Shown here one piece after another: positions 48,984-62,088 of a stretch of 64,000 nucleotides of DNA. Source of the DNA: Eumeta japonica (taxonomy: Eukaryota; Arthropoda; Insecta; Lepidoptera; Psychidae); NCBI GenBank assembly GCA_005406025.1, contig BGZK01001447.1, positions 62,001 through 126,000 on the forward strand, given 5' to 3'. Every line of letters starts with the position of its first letter. Position 1 is the first letter of the stretch. The notes under the pieces were generated by a model. It was given only the letters and a program-made list of their open reading frames with translations, had not been told where the DNA came from and did no database searches. A program made the translations under genes and the position numbers.

Positions 48984-51900
48984 GTTCGTAGTTACCTAGG
49001 ATTGAAACATGCAATCGCAGTCGGATCTATTTATAGAAAACGGTCTTGAAGTATCCGTAAAAAATAGAAAGATCATCGTCTCTTTTGAGATCTTTAGGGA
49101 TTTGTGTTTTTCTTCCTTCATTTATTTTCTTTACAAATTTTCGTAAATACAATTGTAAACAATTATCTGATACAAACAAACGTAAACAGTTAGTTACTTT
49201 CTTATGTAAAGCATTGGTGTACTTTCGTTTTATGCACTTTATAAAATACTAAATTAATATTTTTACTTAAGATCGTTATATTTTTTACCATTACAATGTT
49301 TATCGCCGCCTCAGCGACGGCTGCTGCGACCCGGCGCAGGCGCAAGTCCATTTAGAAAGTGTTAAGTGTGTGCAAACGACGAGAAAGACAATTACGTCGT
49401 TTGTGAAATGTTGATTTTTGTGCGACCGCCGATGACAGTGGTCTGCCTATACTAGATTTATTCTATACGTTTGCTACTATTAGAAAGTCTAGGAATATCT
49501 AAATGGTGATTTAGAGATGTGTTTGTCATCAAACCAAAAATATTAACGTAACAAATTTTGTAAATGATTTAAACTTTTGGAAAAAAAATATTCATATTGG
49601 AAGTATTAAGTGTTTAAGTGGTTAAATATCTATTATGTATAAATTAAAAGTTTATTTTAAAGTATTTGAGTACAACAAGACAAAGCGGAATTCTTACAGT
49701 GTTAATTTGTCTGATTGTATATTTATCCATACATCAGATACATTTTCCTTAATAACTTTTTTACATTTTTAAAGTTAAACATAGTTTGAGAATTCGTTTG
49801 CCCTCGTGGGGAAAGAATTTTTACTTCTTTTATGTTAAAAAAAAGTATGTAAACCGAATGGAATATTATAGAAAAAGGTTTACTTCGAGGATTCTAAAAC
49901 GTGCTAATATTAGCAGAAGACCATAAAAAGTGTTACATGTCGATATTTAGTTGTAGGTATTTACCGATTCCGAAAAAAATATCAAAAGATTGTTATTTAT
50001 TGTCTTTCACTTAGTCTTTAATCTATAAATTTACGGCACCTGCCTAGACCATTTGTAAATATTATAAAACCACTTCATGATTGCAACTTTAGCGCGATTT
50101 ATTTGATATCTACCTTTTCTCAGTAGTTCATTGTCGAGACGTTCGTTTTGGTATGATATTTGAAATTTTGGCTTTTAAAACTCATAGAAAAAAAGGTTTG
50201 TTTTAGAGGCGACTTTAGTCGATCTATTTAAGTAGCGATAAATAGGTATTGAATTTCAAATGATAGAAATCGAGACGACAACCCGAAACTACTCATGTTG
50301 AAGGCGCCCGCGCCGACGAGCGGCTGTCGTTTGTCAGCGATGACTTGGATATTTGTTTTGTACAAGTTGTCGCGATGGGGGTGTTACGATACATGTGAAT
50401 TTCACTTGTACATGAGTTTTTGCTTTGGACCGATATCGTTCAATCACAAACACAAGCGCAAACAATGTGCATTAATTTAATGGTATATCGCTTTAAATTA
50501 AAATAAATGTAGTATTACATTTTTAAAAGTATTACAGACAAGAAGTTTATATATAATAATAATGTGAATATGTAATATTTTTATTGCAAAATTTTCTGTA
50601 ATAAAACAAGAAAATATAGTTCAGCACGTGGAACGTATCTATAATAATCATCAGTTAAATTGATACATACACATTATACATGTTCACAAATTAAAAAGAA
50701 ACGTGTGATTATACGCGTTTGAGCAACTTCATTAGTCAATTTGGAATACGCGCCTCCGGACCGTCTCATAACAAGTCAGTCTCAACACATACGCCTTCGC
50801 GGCGAGTATTGTAATTTGATACGTTTTTCACCGTTTGGGCGGGCGTGCGCCGGCGCCGGCGCCGCCGGTGCTATATGGGCCGATCGCTAACGGTGCGCGC
50901 GGCCCGTTAACGTATGCGAACTTTTTATACGGTCGTCGTTCGCTAGCTCTGCGCGCGCGCCGGCCACCGCCGCTCCGCCGTCCTATTCCTCCGTACGACG
51001 CCGGCTTCGATCGTACACAAAAATTAACTATTTCGTTCTAATTGATAACACATTCGCTTTACCGCATTGATGTAGAGCCTTACTATTACGACGTCACTTC
51101 GTCATGTCATTGCCTAAGTACGCTTTCAAATTGACGATTCAAAATTATATTTTAATATTTTCACGGATATTTTCTAATATGAGAGACTTAAGCGCAGTAA
51201 ATTAATGTATGCCTGTATTTTAGTTATAAATATAACAAATCGCAATTTCTCTAAATAAACAGATTAAACCCACATGTCTGTTTTTTTAATCAGCCGTTTA
51301 TTTGCACAGACGTAGATCCGAGATTGACTTCTCCCAATAAGATCTACGACGATGTGGCGACACCGCCCCTGAAGGCCTTTTAATTTCTCCCTAGAATAAC
51401 GTGTTTACGTCACACAAACGGATTAGTGAATATGAAAACTGAATTCAATAATCAAGTGTTTCTGTACGAGGAGTCTCTTTTGATAAACTAATAAAACAAT
51501 GTCAGTATCATGTAACAATGTAATTTAAAACTAGATTCAAAAAATCTGAAAGTTGATAAGGATAACCCCTGAAACCTCTATACATGATGAGTCTATATTT
51601 AACACAGAATGATATTTGACTCATTACAGCATTTCATAATATTACATTTTCAAGGTTTTATACATCTGCACTCCCGTGTCTGTATCACTATCCATCGATT
51701 AAAGTCTATTTTCATCGATTCCATTTAATAAAAATAGTTTAATTTTTAGAAGTGAACAGAACTATTCCGCTATTTTGAAATATAATACGAAGTAGTCAAT
51801 AAAATGTTTTTTTTTTGCTATCGCCTTAAACAATGAAAATATATTTATAAAATGAAAAGTGCATATTTCATTAAACTTATTTCACTTTTAATATAAAACA

Positions 51901-53671
51901 AATTCCATTGCTGCCTTATAAAGTAGAATAAAAAATAAATAGAAATTGTAATCGTCAAAAAGTAATAAGAAACCAAAGCGAACGGGTAAACTATTTATAA
52001 TGACACCTGCAAGCGCTGAGCCTGCGCACTATAGGACTCATTTATCGATTAAAATGGCGCCACCACTATCACAATACATGAGTAACGTCATAAATTCTAA
52101 CAAGTCTAATTTTTACAAACACACTACAAGTATTAGACTAATGATATTCAATATGAAATTACTCTAAGTGATCTAAAAGTTAACAAAAAAATGATCTCCA
52201 TACGAGAACTTTTTCGGCCGTTATCATGACTACATACAAGCTCCATAAACTCAGACAACTTGACGTCTATGATTTTTATTTCATTTACTTTTCCTTATAA
52301 TAAAAAAATACTTATAAGAAATATCAGATGTGATCATATTAAGTGTTTTTCTTGATACACTTTTCCTCATTTTATCCTATATTTAGGAATGGTAGTCCAG
52401 AAAATTACTCGATGTTGGCAAATCGAGAGTAGAGCGCAACTCGAATACATCGCGTTATGCGCCGTGAATGATATTGAATGACGACAGTTCGTTCGTTCCC
52501 TTTTCGGGATGGTAAAGTTATGTCACACGCAAGGGCGGATACACGAGCGATCGTAACCCTTACGACCCTCTCACCGTGGAATCTTTGTCTTACTATTGTA
52601 TTAATATGAATTAGAGCCAGCCCTGACCGGACCTCGTATGTGTGATCACCCCTTCCCTGACTCGAAGACTGGATCCGCCCTTGGTCACACGTACATGACG
52701 TATGTTTTCTTATAACTTTGAAAAAGAAAGTCAAATGAAATCTTCAATGAGGAGGACATAGTTATTGGAAGGGATTTTAATATTTTTTGCAAAAAATAAT
52801 CGTACTATTTTATCATTAAAATAAATCGACTTTGCAACGAAAAAAAGAACTGCTGCAATAAACACGTTTGTCCGCAACATAATTTTCATCAAATCCAATT
52901 TCCTCACGGAGGTAATATCAGCAAAGAACGGTTTCAGGCCGCAACATAAGTATACAAGGTCAAATATTTTATTTCTATATAATAAGTATTTATTTCGTTC
53001 ATATTTTCTTAGAATTTCGTTTAAAAAATAAAATAACCATGTTATTGTTTTCTAAACTAATAAAAGAATAATTACAAAGAAAATATAAAAGAATCTTCTG
53101 TTTTAGTTTTCACCCATTTATAGTAGTCGTTTGAATAATTGAAATTTTACAAGAGTTTTAAAAATCGTTGATGATATGTCTGGCTTAACAAACAAATGCA
53201 ACCGAACAAACATTTTTTTAAAGAATACTGAAATTTCAATGTGTGTCTAATTCGCTATAATTTATTTCTGTTCCTAGTTTCACTACTACTTACTTAAAAT
53301 AAATGCATTCGCTCGTAACGCCATTTACGCGCGTTCGTGCGAAAACATAAAGAAAGTTCACTATATATATAAAAAATAATTGTTTCTACAACATACAGCT
53401 TAAGAAAACTAAAATAAATTTGATTTGTTATTAACGCATAACACAGAAAGATATTTCAGCTTACATCTCATTTTCTGTGCGACAGGCCATAAAAATGCGT
53501 CCTCCTATCTCAAATTGGATTGTATGAATTCGCATTTTCCAAAGCCCCATTGTATCCCGTGTAGTGAATGGTCGGTGCGTGATGTGTGTGTGCAAATAAT
53601 GGCACAAACGGCTGAACAAACATACCGATCATGTACAGTTTTATTAGACGAGTAAATTAAAGACGGCTTCG

Positions 53672-53693
53672 TGATATAAAAGACATCAACGCG
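53672..53693 (+). repeat. Dispersed repeat, short copy 3 of 3
   Basis: 'gatataaaagacatcaacgc' followed by gc nearly repeats the start of 46662-46750; homology ends abruptly. Confidence 0.45.
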
Positions 53694-55770
53694 CTTTTTC
53701 GCTACATCTAATCACAGAATGAGGAAACGCTGTCAAATAGTTTATAGATAAATCTTATCTTATTCAGACCAATCCAAAAAAAAATCTCAGTTTCCATGAA
53801 TTGAAGATAGATATACAACTGATTTATAAAATGATTTTATTTTCGTATTCCATATTAAATTAAACAGGATTACTACGGGTGCGCTGCAGACAGAAGGACA
53901 GAAGGAAGATACATAGGTTTTACTGTTGTTACAAAAATAAATATATTTTTCTTTCTTAATTATGTACATATGATAAATAAGTTTATGTTATTAGTTCAAT
54001 TTCGTTTTTGTAATACTAATAATTCTATTTGTAACTGATAGATAAAATAATATTTATAAGAGTGGGCAATGAAATAAGAACAAATATGTGGAAAATATGT
54101 AAAAAACAGCAGAATTCGTAACTAATAAATTAATAAGCAAGCTTTATTATAGAACAGAAAATATCAAAATAAAACCATTAATTTACGATCCCGGAAAAGT
54201 TATGGTTCTAGTAAATTTTGGAAAGAAAAATAAACAGAATTTTGTATTTAGTAGACCGTCGAGGGCTCGGGCGGTAGCCGCGGGCGCGCAGACGGCGGGG
54301 CGGCGCATGCGCCGCTCTTTCCAATCGACGGCTCAATAAAACATGGTAATAGTTACGTAAGACGCCGCCGGCGGTGGCGGCGCTTTCCAAACTCATTAAT
54401 TGTCCGGCGCGCGTTCAAAATTAATCGCCGCAGTAAAATATTGGCGCTGCTGATCACTTTTATGGTTAGATAATTCGACGGCCACCTGCGGCTGCGCGAG
54501 TCCGGGGCCCGCCGGGCGACGGAACCCTCGCGCCGGCTCTAAAACGATTGATTCATAAAAATACAGATTTCTAAAAACGGAAAAAATACTCTCAATATTG
54601 AAATAACAATCGTTTATATACATGGTGAGTTTATCGGTTGTGAAGAATCTACACTTTTTGGTATGAAAAATATTTCTTTAATGTTTGGCGACCCGACTTC
54701 TTGAATTATTTTCATATTATTTTACGTTCCAACTTTTAATAATTGTGTGTCTATAATTTAAACAACTTAGAACCTTCACGATTAATTAGTAAATGTCACT
54801 TTAGAGTGGCGACAAAAATAATTCAACAGAAAACTGATATGTATTACTATTTGTTTCTTGTTAAGCTTATGAACAGTTTTAAGTGCGTTAATAACTAAAA
54901 ACTTATACTTGAAATGCTTGAAATGATACGGAACCTGATTCCTATACGTGGCCCAGTGCAATTATTAAATTGATTCAATCGCAATTTATTTGTTTAACAT
55001 TCATTAGGCGTGAACACACTTTCTTTGATATTGAATCAGATGCAAAACCTGAAAGTACTATTAATCGTGCCTTTTTTTATTGGATACGAGTGTTCTAACA
55101 TTCACAAACACACACCGAGATTTATACGCAAGCAATTTTGATTCCGCAAGGCAAAAGACGTAATAATGTAGTGCGGTACGCGGAGGCTGTGACAATGTTC
55201 TGAAAGACTAACGACTCCCTTATTGAATTTCAAGCGCCACCGCGATAGTTTTATCCCAGTTTCCCGAAGAACGTTCAAAACGTGATTATCACCAATCTAT
55301 TCACCGTGATGTGATGCACTCTGTATGCACCCGGGTAGGTGCCCTATTTAATATTCTATGCTCATTGTCGAAAATACGATTCGTATTACGTGGTGTTTCA
55401 AATTTCTATTTATTTGCATCTAATAGTACCGACACTCCGTTAGCTCAGCGTGGACGTGCCGGTATATTTACCAATTGTCAAGTTCGAGAACGCCCCTTCG
55501 CCGGGCGTGAATTTAGTTACTTTCTGTCATGATTTATATTTACCCGGTCCGCGCTCGATGACACAGGACGACCTGTCCTATCCCCGCACCGCCCGCCCCT
55601 CCTCCCGCGGCGCGCCGTCTCTCGTTATCGATTAGAGTTCCACTTTCGTATGTGATCCTGATCGAGTACTCAGTTTGTTTGCCTTGACGTTGTTTTCAGT
55701 ATTAAGTATTCGAGTAGGTTCAGAAAATATCATTTGTTAATGAGTTCATGTATGTATATGTGTATATAAG

Positions 55771-56037
55771 CGCCGGTGGATCGGTGGCTGGGCGTTGCCT
55801 TCGGATTAGTAAGTACCGGGGTCGATCCTGACCACGAGCGAATTGACTGACTGGTTTTGAACTTAAGTCAAGTTGAACCACTCGCTCTGTGCCTCCGAGA
55901 GCACGTGAAGGCGTCGGTCACGGACTCGTATTATCGTGCGCCGGCGACGGCGGTCGACAAGGCGATACCGCGACGAGAAGAGGGCGATGTCCCCGCGCGT
56001 GCACATCGCCGATGACGGGCACCCGACCCATGAGTAA
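55771..56037 (+). repeat. tRNA-headed SINE-like element
   Basis: The head 'cgccggtggatcggtggctg' ... 'ccggggtcgatcctgacc' resembles a tRNA with a B box missing one T. It is followed by 'gcctccgagagcacgtgaag' and 'gcgtcggtc', a motif I associate with lepidopteran SINEs. The body is GC-rich and ends near 'cccatgagtaaac'. Identity is from pattern memory. Confidence 0.4.
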
Positions 56038-56095
56038 ACAAATAATATTATTAATACTGGCGAATAAGAAAAATGAAATAGCAGACTACTGCTAG

Positions 56096-56137
56096 TCATT
56101 CTGAGATCACGCGCCAGTGCGCGTGATCTCAGAATGA
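56096..56137. repeat. Perfect 19-bp inverted repeat, 4-base spacer
   Basis: Arms 56096-56114 and 56119-56137 (tcattctgagatcacgcgc and its exact inverse) around 'cagt'. It lies about 60 bp downstream of the SINE-like element. Confidence 0.95.
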
Positions 56138-56626
56138 ACAACGTAAGCTCCATACCAAATAAAATTCGTTGAAAATAAAACGACGCTAATAAAAAAGAAT
56201 TGATTTATCATTTTGTCTAAAACTATTGGTGCCATTGCCCTGAAAAAGAAATACAGGGAAATCCATTACCGATCCCGAATAACAGCTAAAAAGGTGACTT
56301 CACAGGAAACTGTTTTGAAATTCAATTCCGTGGAAAAAAATTTTGTCTAATCGTGTATTCCTTTTACAGTACACTGATGTTTACAATACATACAAACACA
56401 TCCATACATACATACACACGTACACCGGTGCATTAATTTAAAAAACACATATCTTAAAATCAAATTCATAACTCATGAATTTGATAAGAACGAGGAAAAA
56501 CACAACTTTGTTTTCATCGGTGTATCACCTTAACAGACCCAACCCGCATTAAACCGGCGTGGAAAGCTTAAGCTCTAAGCCCTTCAGTCTGAAATAAAAA
56601 TGTAGGCGCGTGTGGGTTAGCCTCAG

Positions 56627-56645
56627 CGGGGGAGGGGGGGGGGGG
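56627..56645. repeat. G-run
   Basis: Gggggagggggggggggg: a long run of G with one A, able in principle to form G-quadruplex on the plus strand. Confidence 0.9.
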
Positions 56646-58954
56646 CACCTGATACATTGTGTTCCATACACCAATATATGTGATGATATAACTCGAATTA
56701 AGAATTGTCATCGCGATGATGTTGACTGTTCTCGAGGGATCCCTCGATATCTAATAAAACTCAGCACGCTTGTCGGCAGTCGGCACACTTCTTCGGGTGA
56801 TCATCTCGACCAAGTTTGAAGATGAACAATATCGGTCGATCAGTTTAGAAATGGTGGCCAATAAAATTTTCAAAATACCAAAAAATGCCATTTCGATCAC
56901 TTATTCATACAAAAATTTTTAGATGGTAGGATTTAGTCTACCTTTAGGCAATTTTTGAATTAATTCTTATAATCATGCATATTGTAACAGGGAGAAATCT
57001 ACTTCTGATTTGGATGCCGAATGGCATTTTCGAATATCCTATTCCGATTCATTATAAAAAAAAATGAATAGCAGGCGTTTTCCCAAAGAGTGAACTAACA
57101 AAATTTGAAACATCAACGCAACATTGTAACAAAGGGATTTTGTATGTCATTAGTTACATCTTGAAATGACTGTATACAAAATACAGTGATAGTAATTAAC
57201 TTTAGATCGTTTATTTAATGAAATGCCAGTTAGTGGAAAAAGTTATTGAATAATGAGTTTATATCGACCTTTTGGTGATAAGTGGAAAAGGAAACCATTC
57301 TTGTAAGGTTTTTAATAAAAAATCACAGAAGTCTTACAGCCACGACATACCGACAATAGGTCGGTATGTTTTAGCTGTTTTTGTAATGATTATTATTGCT
57401 ATATTAAATGGAAGTTCAGCACTACTAGAAAAGTTATTTCCCAATGTATATTTGTGTGGGTCGATATATTTTTTTATGAAATATGAATTACTACAAGATT
57501 TGACTGATATCCGAAAATGAAAAAAAGTGCCATAGCATTACATCCTAAATTTGCGTACATAACGAGTCGAAATGTTTAATAATGTGGTACATTTAAACAT
57601 GCATATACAGATATAGAAAAAAAAAAACAGTTTTAGATATTTATGGCTTTCTAAGCATATAAAAAGAAATATATTGCACTAAATTGATAAAAAAAAACCT
57701 AGGCCAACTTATTTTAATGAAATATTACATGGACCCGTCCGTAAGTCAGTCGTAATATAGTACTCTTTAGCTGCATTCGAAAAAGCATCTTACTTATAAC
57801 TGCCAGAGCGTTCGGGCGGCGCGCGGCGGCCGAGACGGCGCGTTGTTCCCAAACGGAAATTTTGTCAAGTAAAGTTAAGGCGTAATTAGATCGACCGTCG
57901 ATATGTAAATTTCTTTAGATATTAGGACAACTTCAACAACTTTCTTCTTGACGAATGGCCTCCGGGTTTTCTGCCCTGCCCTCGCGCCGCCGTCTTTTCG
58001 GCGGCGCGGGGCGCCCGCCCGCCCCGCGCCCCGTGCGCGCGGCGTCGCGGCGTCTGCGCCGGCGACTTTCTCCGCCCGCCGCGCCGTAACTCGACATAAT
58101 ACCCGATATTCGCGACACTGTAACATTCTGCTACATCACCGCTTGATTTTATTTATAAGTAGTTTTCGCTCCGCGGCGGGCTTTCCCGACGTGCTCGCGT
58201 CCTCGAGTCGACTCGATGTAAGAACTTAAGTTTACTTCTTTGAAATTCATGTACCTATTATTTTCTTAATGCCACGTTTTCTAACTACTTCGGAGTGGCC
58301 GGCTGACCGAATCCGACGGCGGGGGAGCCGATTAAGATCACCCCGTGGCGATTGACGAGATCGAGGTCGTCACTCGCGCGAGGAGGTGACGGGCCCGAGC
58401 CCGCTCCAGGGGCGGCGCGCTGGTGAGTCAATGTAAAGAGTTCACTCGGTTGTTCGGCGCGCTCGCTGAGCGACGTCGGTGACGAGGGCCGTCAGTGCCG
58501 AATGTTAAAAATGTTGACCGCTACACTTCTCGGTTTGACAGACACATATTTAGTTCCTAAATATCACGTAAAATAATATACGCGAATCGTTTACGCCTTT
58601 TTCTATTACAGCAAATTTAAGTAAAATAATCCTATTCTCTCCGAGTCGACGTAGAAGAGAGAATATTGTGGTAAAAGAGCTGGCAACGAGAGAGGGCGGG
58701 CGCGCCCGCGCCGCCCGCGCAGACGCCCGAGCAGACGCCCGACACTCCGCGTGAGTAGGCGCTGACACGTCGGCGAAGTTCCCTTTAAAATAAGTTTTTT
58801 AATTTCACCGATTCATTGACGGTCCGATCCATGGTTGTGGTGTTCATACGTCGTTTGGCATTACGTGTCGCGCTTTCGAGTCTGACGCCGGAATATGATG
58901 GTTTCCCACAATAAAAGTTGCTTATGTCCATTTCCAACAACTAATATTTATAGA

Positions 58955-59140
58955 TATATAACAAGTGTAGTGCGATTTACAGTCTATGTAATATACACTT
59001 ATTGTTCAGAACCAATAACATAGCAACAATGTAATTACTTCAAAATTCTACAGAATGGCGCTAAATGAGGCAAAGTTTAAAAAAAAAAATTATAGATATA
59101 TTTTTAAATACTTATATAGATAAATTGGAAAAGCAATATT
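58955..59140 (+). repeat. Dispersed repeat, copy B, cut by the mariner
   Basis: Homologous to 4795-4985. Its match ends at about 59140, exactly where the mariner starts, and MITE copy 2 resumes at 60774. This suggests the mariner inserted into a repeat that was originally like 4795-5164. Confidence 0.5.
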
Positions 59141-59149
59141 TTACGAGGA

Positions 59150-60215
59150 GCGTTCAATAAAAATACATAATAAGTATGTTGGCGGTAACTTTCATTAAAA
59201 GCTAATTTATTCTGAGACATAGTCGCGCTTTAGCGCAGCTGTACACTTGGCATATCTTTTGTTAAGCTTAAAATTCCTTTTTTATACCTTTTCACCCTGA
59301 ACATTCAGTAACTTCTTTACTGCGGCGACTACTACTTCATCATCTTCGAATCATTGTCCTTTCAGATAGTCTTTTAACCATGAAAATAGATAGAAATCAC
59401 TAGAGGCAAGGATGGGTGAATATGGAATATAATCAAGTATTTTAAAGCCAGCATCTCAAATTACAGCCATAGCAACGGCAGACCTGTGAGTCCAGGCACC
59501 ATCTTGGTGGAACAAAACAATGTTCCATAGTTCACCTCGCCATTTCTTTCGAATTTCGTTAAGCAATTTTATTATTAGTTCTGCATACAAAGAACCCGTA
59601 AGAGTAGCTCCACGGTCTAGACATTCCATCATGACCACCTCTTTGCTGTCCCAGAAAGAAGAGCCCATGATATTTCCGGCAGGACGATTGGCCTTAAATT
59701 TGGAGATAGCGATCTTTTCCAAGTCATAGACTGTAATTTTATTTCTAGGTTACAATGGTGAAGCCACGTTTCTGGTTGTAAATCTAACAAAAAAGCTATC
59801 AGGATCTTGTTGTAATATTTCCAAAGAAGCTCTAGAAATGTTCAGCCTGATTCGTTTTTGCGGACCAGTTTGCGGATAATTTTTATCCCTAAAGGTTCAT
59901 GTAAAATACCACGCACACTGCCAGTCGAAATATTAGTTTCTTCGGCTTTAAAACGTTGTCAAAACATCGATCTGCTGTAATGCAATTTTTTCGACTTTGT
60001 ATCATTTCTTCGGTCACTACCGTCGTTGGGCGACATGAACGAAGGTCATCTTTGGTAGAAGTTCTTCCACGTTCAAATTCGACGCACCAACGGGCAACTG
60101 TAGAATACGGTGGAGCATTTGCTTCTAAAGTCCTGAAAGTCTTGATTAACTCGTTCTATAGTGAAATTTTTCTAGCACAGATACTTAGTGACCGCGCGCA
60201 ATTCAATTTTCTCCA
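59150..60215 (-). mobile_element. Nearly full-length mariner with DD34D spacing, inactivated
   Basis: Translating the minus strand from about 60215 gives MEKIELRAVTKYL, a stop, then after frame changes VARWCVEFERGRTST and RSCRPTTVVTEEM (helix-turn-helix region), QPETWLHH (the first catalytic Asp position appears altered), SSFWDSKEVVMMECLDRGAT, VLFHQDGAWTHRSAVAMA, and YSPILASSDFYLFSWLKDYL. The second and third Asp are present with 34 residues between them (one stop read through), the mariner signature. The likely 3' terminal repeat begins near 59150 (cgaggagcgttcaataaaaa); the matching 5' repeat was not found. Several stops and shifts make it non-functional. Confidence 0.8.
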
Positions 60216-60773
60216 TTTTCAACGACACGCTACGGCAGATTGCAAACTAAAGACTTCCACTTTTATAAAACAAAACACATAAAATTATTTGTATTTTTTT
60301 TAATTCAATCAATATTCCAGATTTACCAGCTAATATTTACTTTTTTGGTTCCAAAGAATTTGTACCTCATTCTCACTTTGTAGAGAATGTCTCTCGTATT
60401 AAATTAAAAATTTATATCAATTTTTTAAGGCTTTTTTATATATTTTACATAGACAGAACATAATAGTCCTATAAAAAGGTAGTTTATCTATATTTCGAAA
60501 ACGATCCTAGTGATTTTGATGTAAATTTCCTTTAACAAAATAATGCTTTTCAAGTTTATTGTGTCATTCCTGGAAAACGAGGTAAAGAAATAATGTTCAA
60601 TGTAAAAGCTAAAAATATATTTTGATCACATTGTCCAGTATATTTAAACCTAAATCCCTGACCGACGTTACCTATATATGTAAGAATTGCTCATTTAAAG
60701 TAATAAGCAAAGAGCTTTAAATTTGAGTATTCTACTAGAAATGACAATGCATGCAAAATCGAAAAAATTGTTA

Positions 60774-60940
60774 CAGTACAACGCATGAAACTCCGCCGCT
60801 ATGCATTGCCCGTGAATGATGCGATGCGCAGGTGCAGCGCTCCCCGACCCTTCGCTCTTCTCCCCCGCGTTCCTATTTACGCCACTGCCGCGATCTCGTG
60901 GTTAACTTTACAACAGCAAAATGTCGTACGCAAGCGAATG
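60774..60940 (+). mobile_element. MITE copy 2
   Basis: The left end cagtacaacgcatgaaactc is intact. The internal part matches copies 1 and 3; the right end (about 60925-60940) has decayed. It lies downstream of the mariner at 59-60 kb. Confidence 0.6.
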
Positions 60941-61544
60941 CGATACGCATAGTCGTAACTAGGCGACAGTTGGCTACACTCTAGACCAAAGATTTTATGT
61001 AGAAATATTGACAATGTCTATTCTATAATTATATTATTTAAACATATTTAATATTAATAAATGTATGAATAATGATTTCGTGGATGGAACAGTGCAAATG
61101 GAATGGCAGGTTTCATCCTGCACTTGTATGTTTCAGATTTAATTAAAAAAACACTCTTATATTTTTTTATGTAACCTAGAGCATGCATTCTGCTTCATTC
61201 TTACTAAACGCCAAACGCACGCGCCAACAAACGCATAATAGGGATATGCGTAGGCACGTCATTCGGCTTTATTTTCACATAAAGGTAATTACATTAAAAT
61301 GTCGTGTACCCGCGGGTCTGTGATGCCGGAATTGAAAAATCTCACGATAATGGCGGTGATCATGATTGTTCCGCTCTGCGAGAAGAAACACGGAACATTT
61401 AAGTGGTACCCAAAATGTATTCACGAATCTGTATGTGAAAAAATCTACGCATAAAACAGCAGAGAGAAGAAAACTGTACATTAAAGATGTTTGAGAAAAA
61501 CTGCTCTGGGGGATATAAGAACTGTTGAAGGAATTTTTTTCAAT

Positions 61545-61890
61545 GGTCTTTTGAAATTTTGCCTGTTAGTCTGTTTGTGCATTTGTGTCCGAATTCCGCA
61601 AAAAACTACTCGACAGAATTTGATGAAATTTGGTATGTAATAGTTTATATTCCAGAGTAACATGTGGCAGAAATTTTATCCCGGTTCGCTTCTATTTTTT
61701 TACACCATGTATTTTTCATAACTTATCATAGATGGCGCTAACTGTAGCGCACGGTACCGTGCTCAAGGAGTCGACATTTAAATGTAAAACCACCAGGGCC
61801 GAGATTATGGTGGACAGTGTCATCAGCCGATTTAAAAAATGTAGAAATTAATTCTACGTCCACGCGAGTGGAGCTGCGGGCGAAGCTAGT
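61545..61890 (+). repeat. RTE-like lepidopteran repeat tail
   Basis: It contains 'gcctgttagtctgtttgtgc', 'gaatttgatgaaatttggta', 'ttatcccggttcgct', 'gatggcgctaactg', 'cacgcgagtggagctgcggg' and 'cgaagctagt'. This order is typical of a LINE/SINE 3' part widely scattered in Lepidoptera. No coding capacity remains. Confidence 0.55.
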
Positions 61891-62088
61891 ATGTTTATAA
61901 AATTTTAAGTATGTATTCGCCCTCGTGGACAGAGAAATGATAGTCGATCATCAACATTGACGATTGAACTTAGTCATTGTCCGTTTTGTTGTTAACTTCC
62001 ATTAGTAAAATCTTCGTCGCGTGTTGCGCATACACTAACTTTCACTGCCGGCGCATTTAAAGATGTACGATTTCGAAGAAGAACCTAA

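Larger units (their letters stand above)
48984..58954. other. Putative long first intron with scattered GC-rich islands
   Basis: GC-rich islands at 50835-51010, 54240-54560, 55550-55625, 57810-58090 and 58270-58500 stand out in AT-rich DNA, several with homeobox-like ATTA cores nearby. No exon is recognised. These may be cis-regulatory elements. Confidence 0.4.

Noticed and set aside
48682..49014. 110-codon minus-strand frame over the signal-peptide exon
   Set aside because: It is Ala/Arg-rich because it is antisense to a GC-rich exon; no splice or family support.
57875..58229. Overlapping Ala/Arg/Pro frames on both strands
   Set aside because: They are produced by the GC-rich island; the content is composition-driven.
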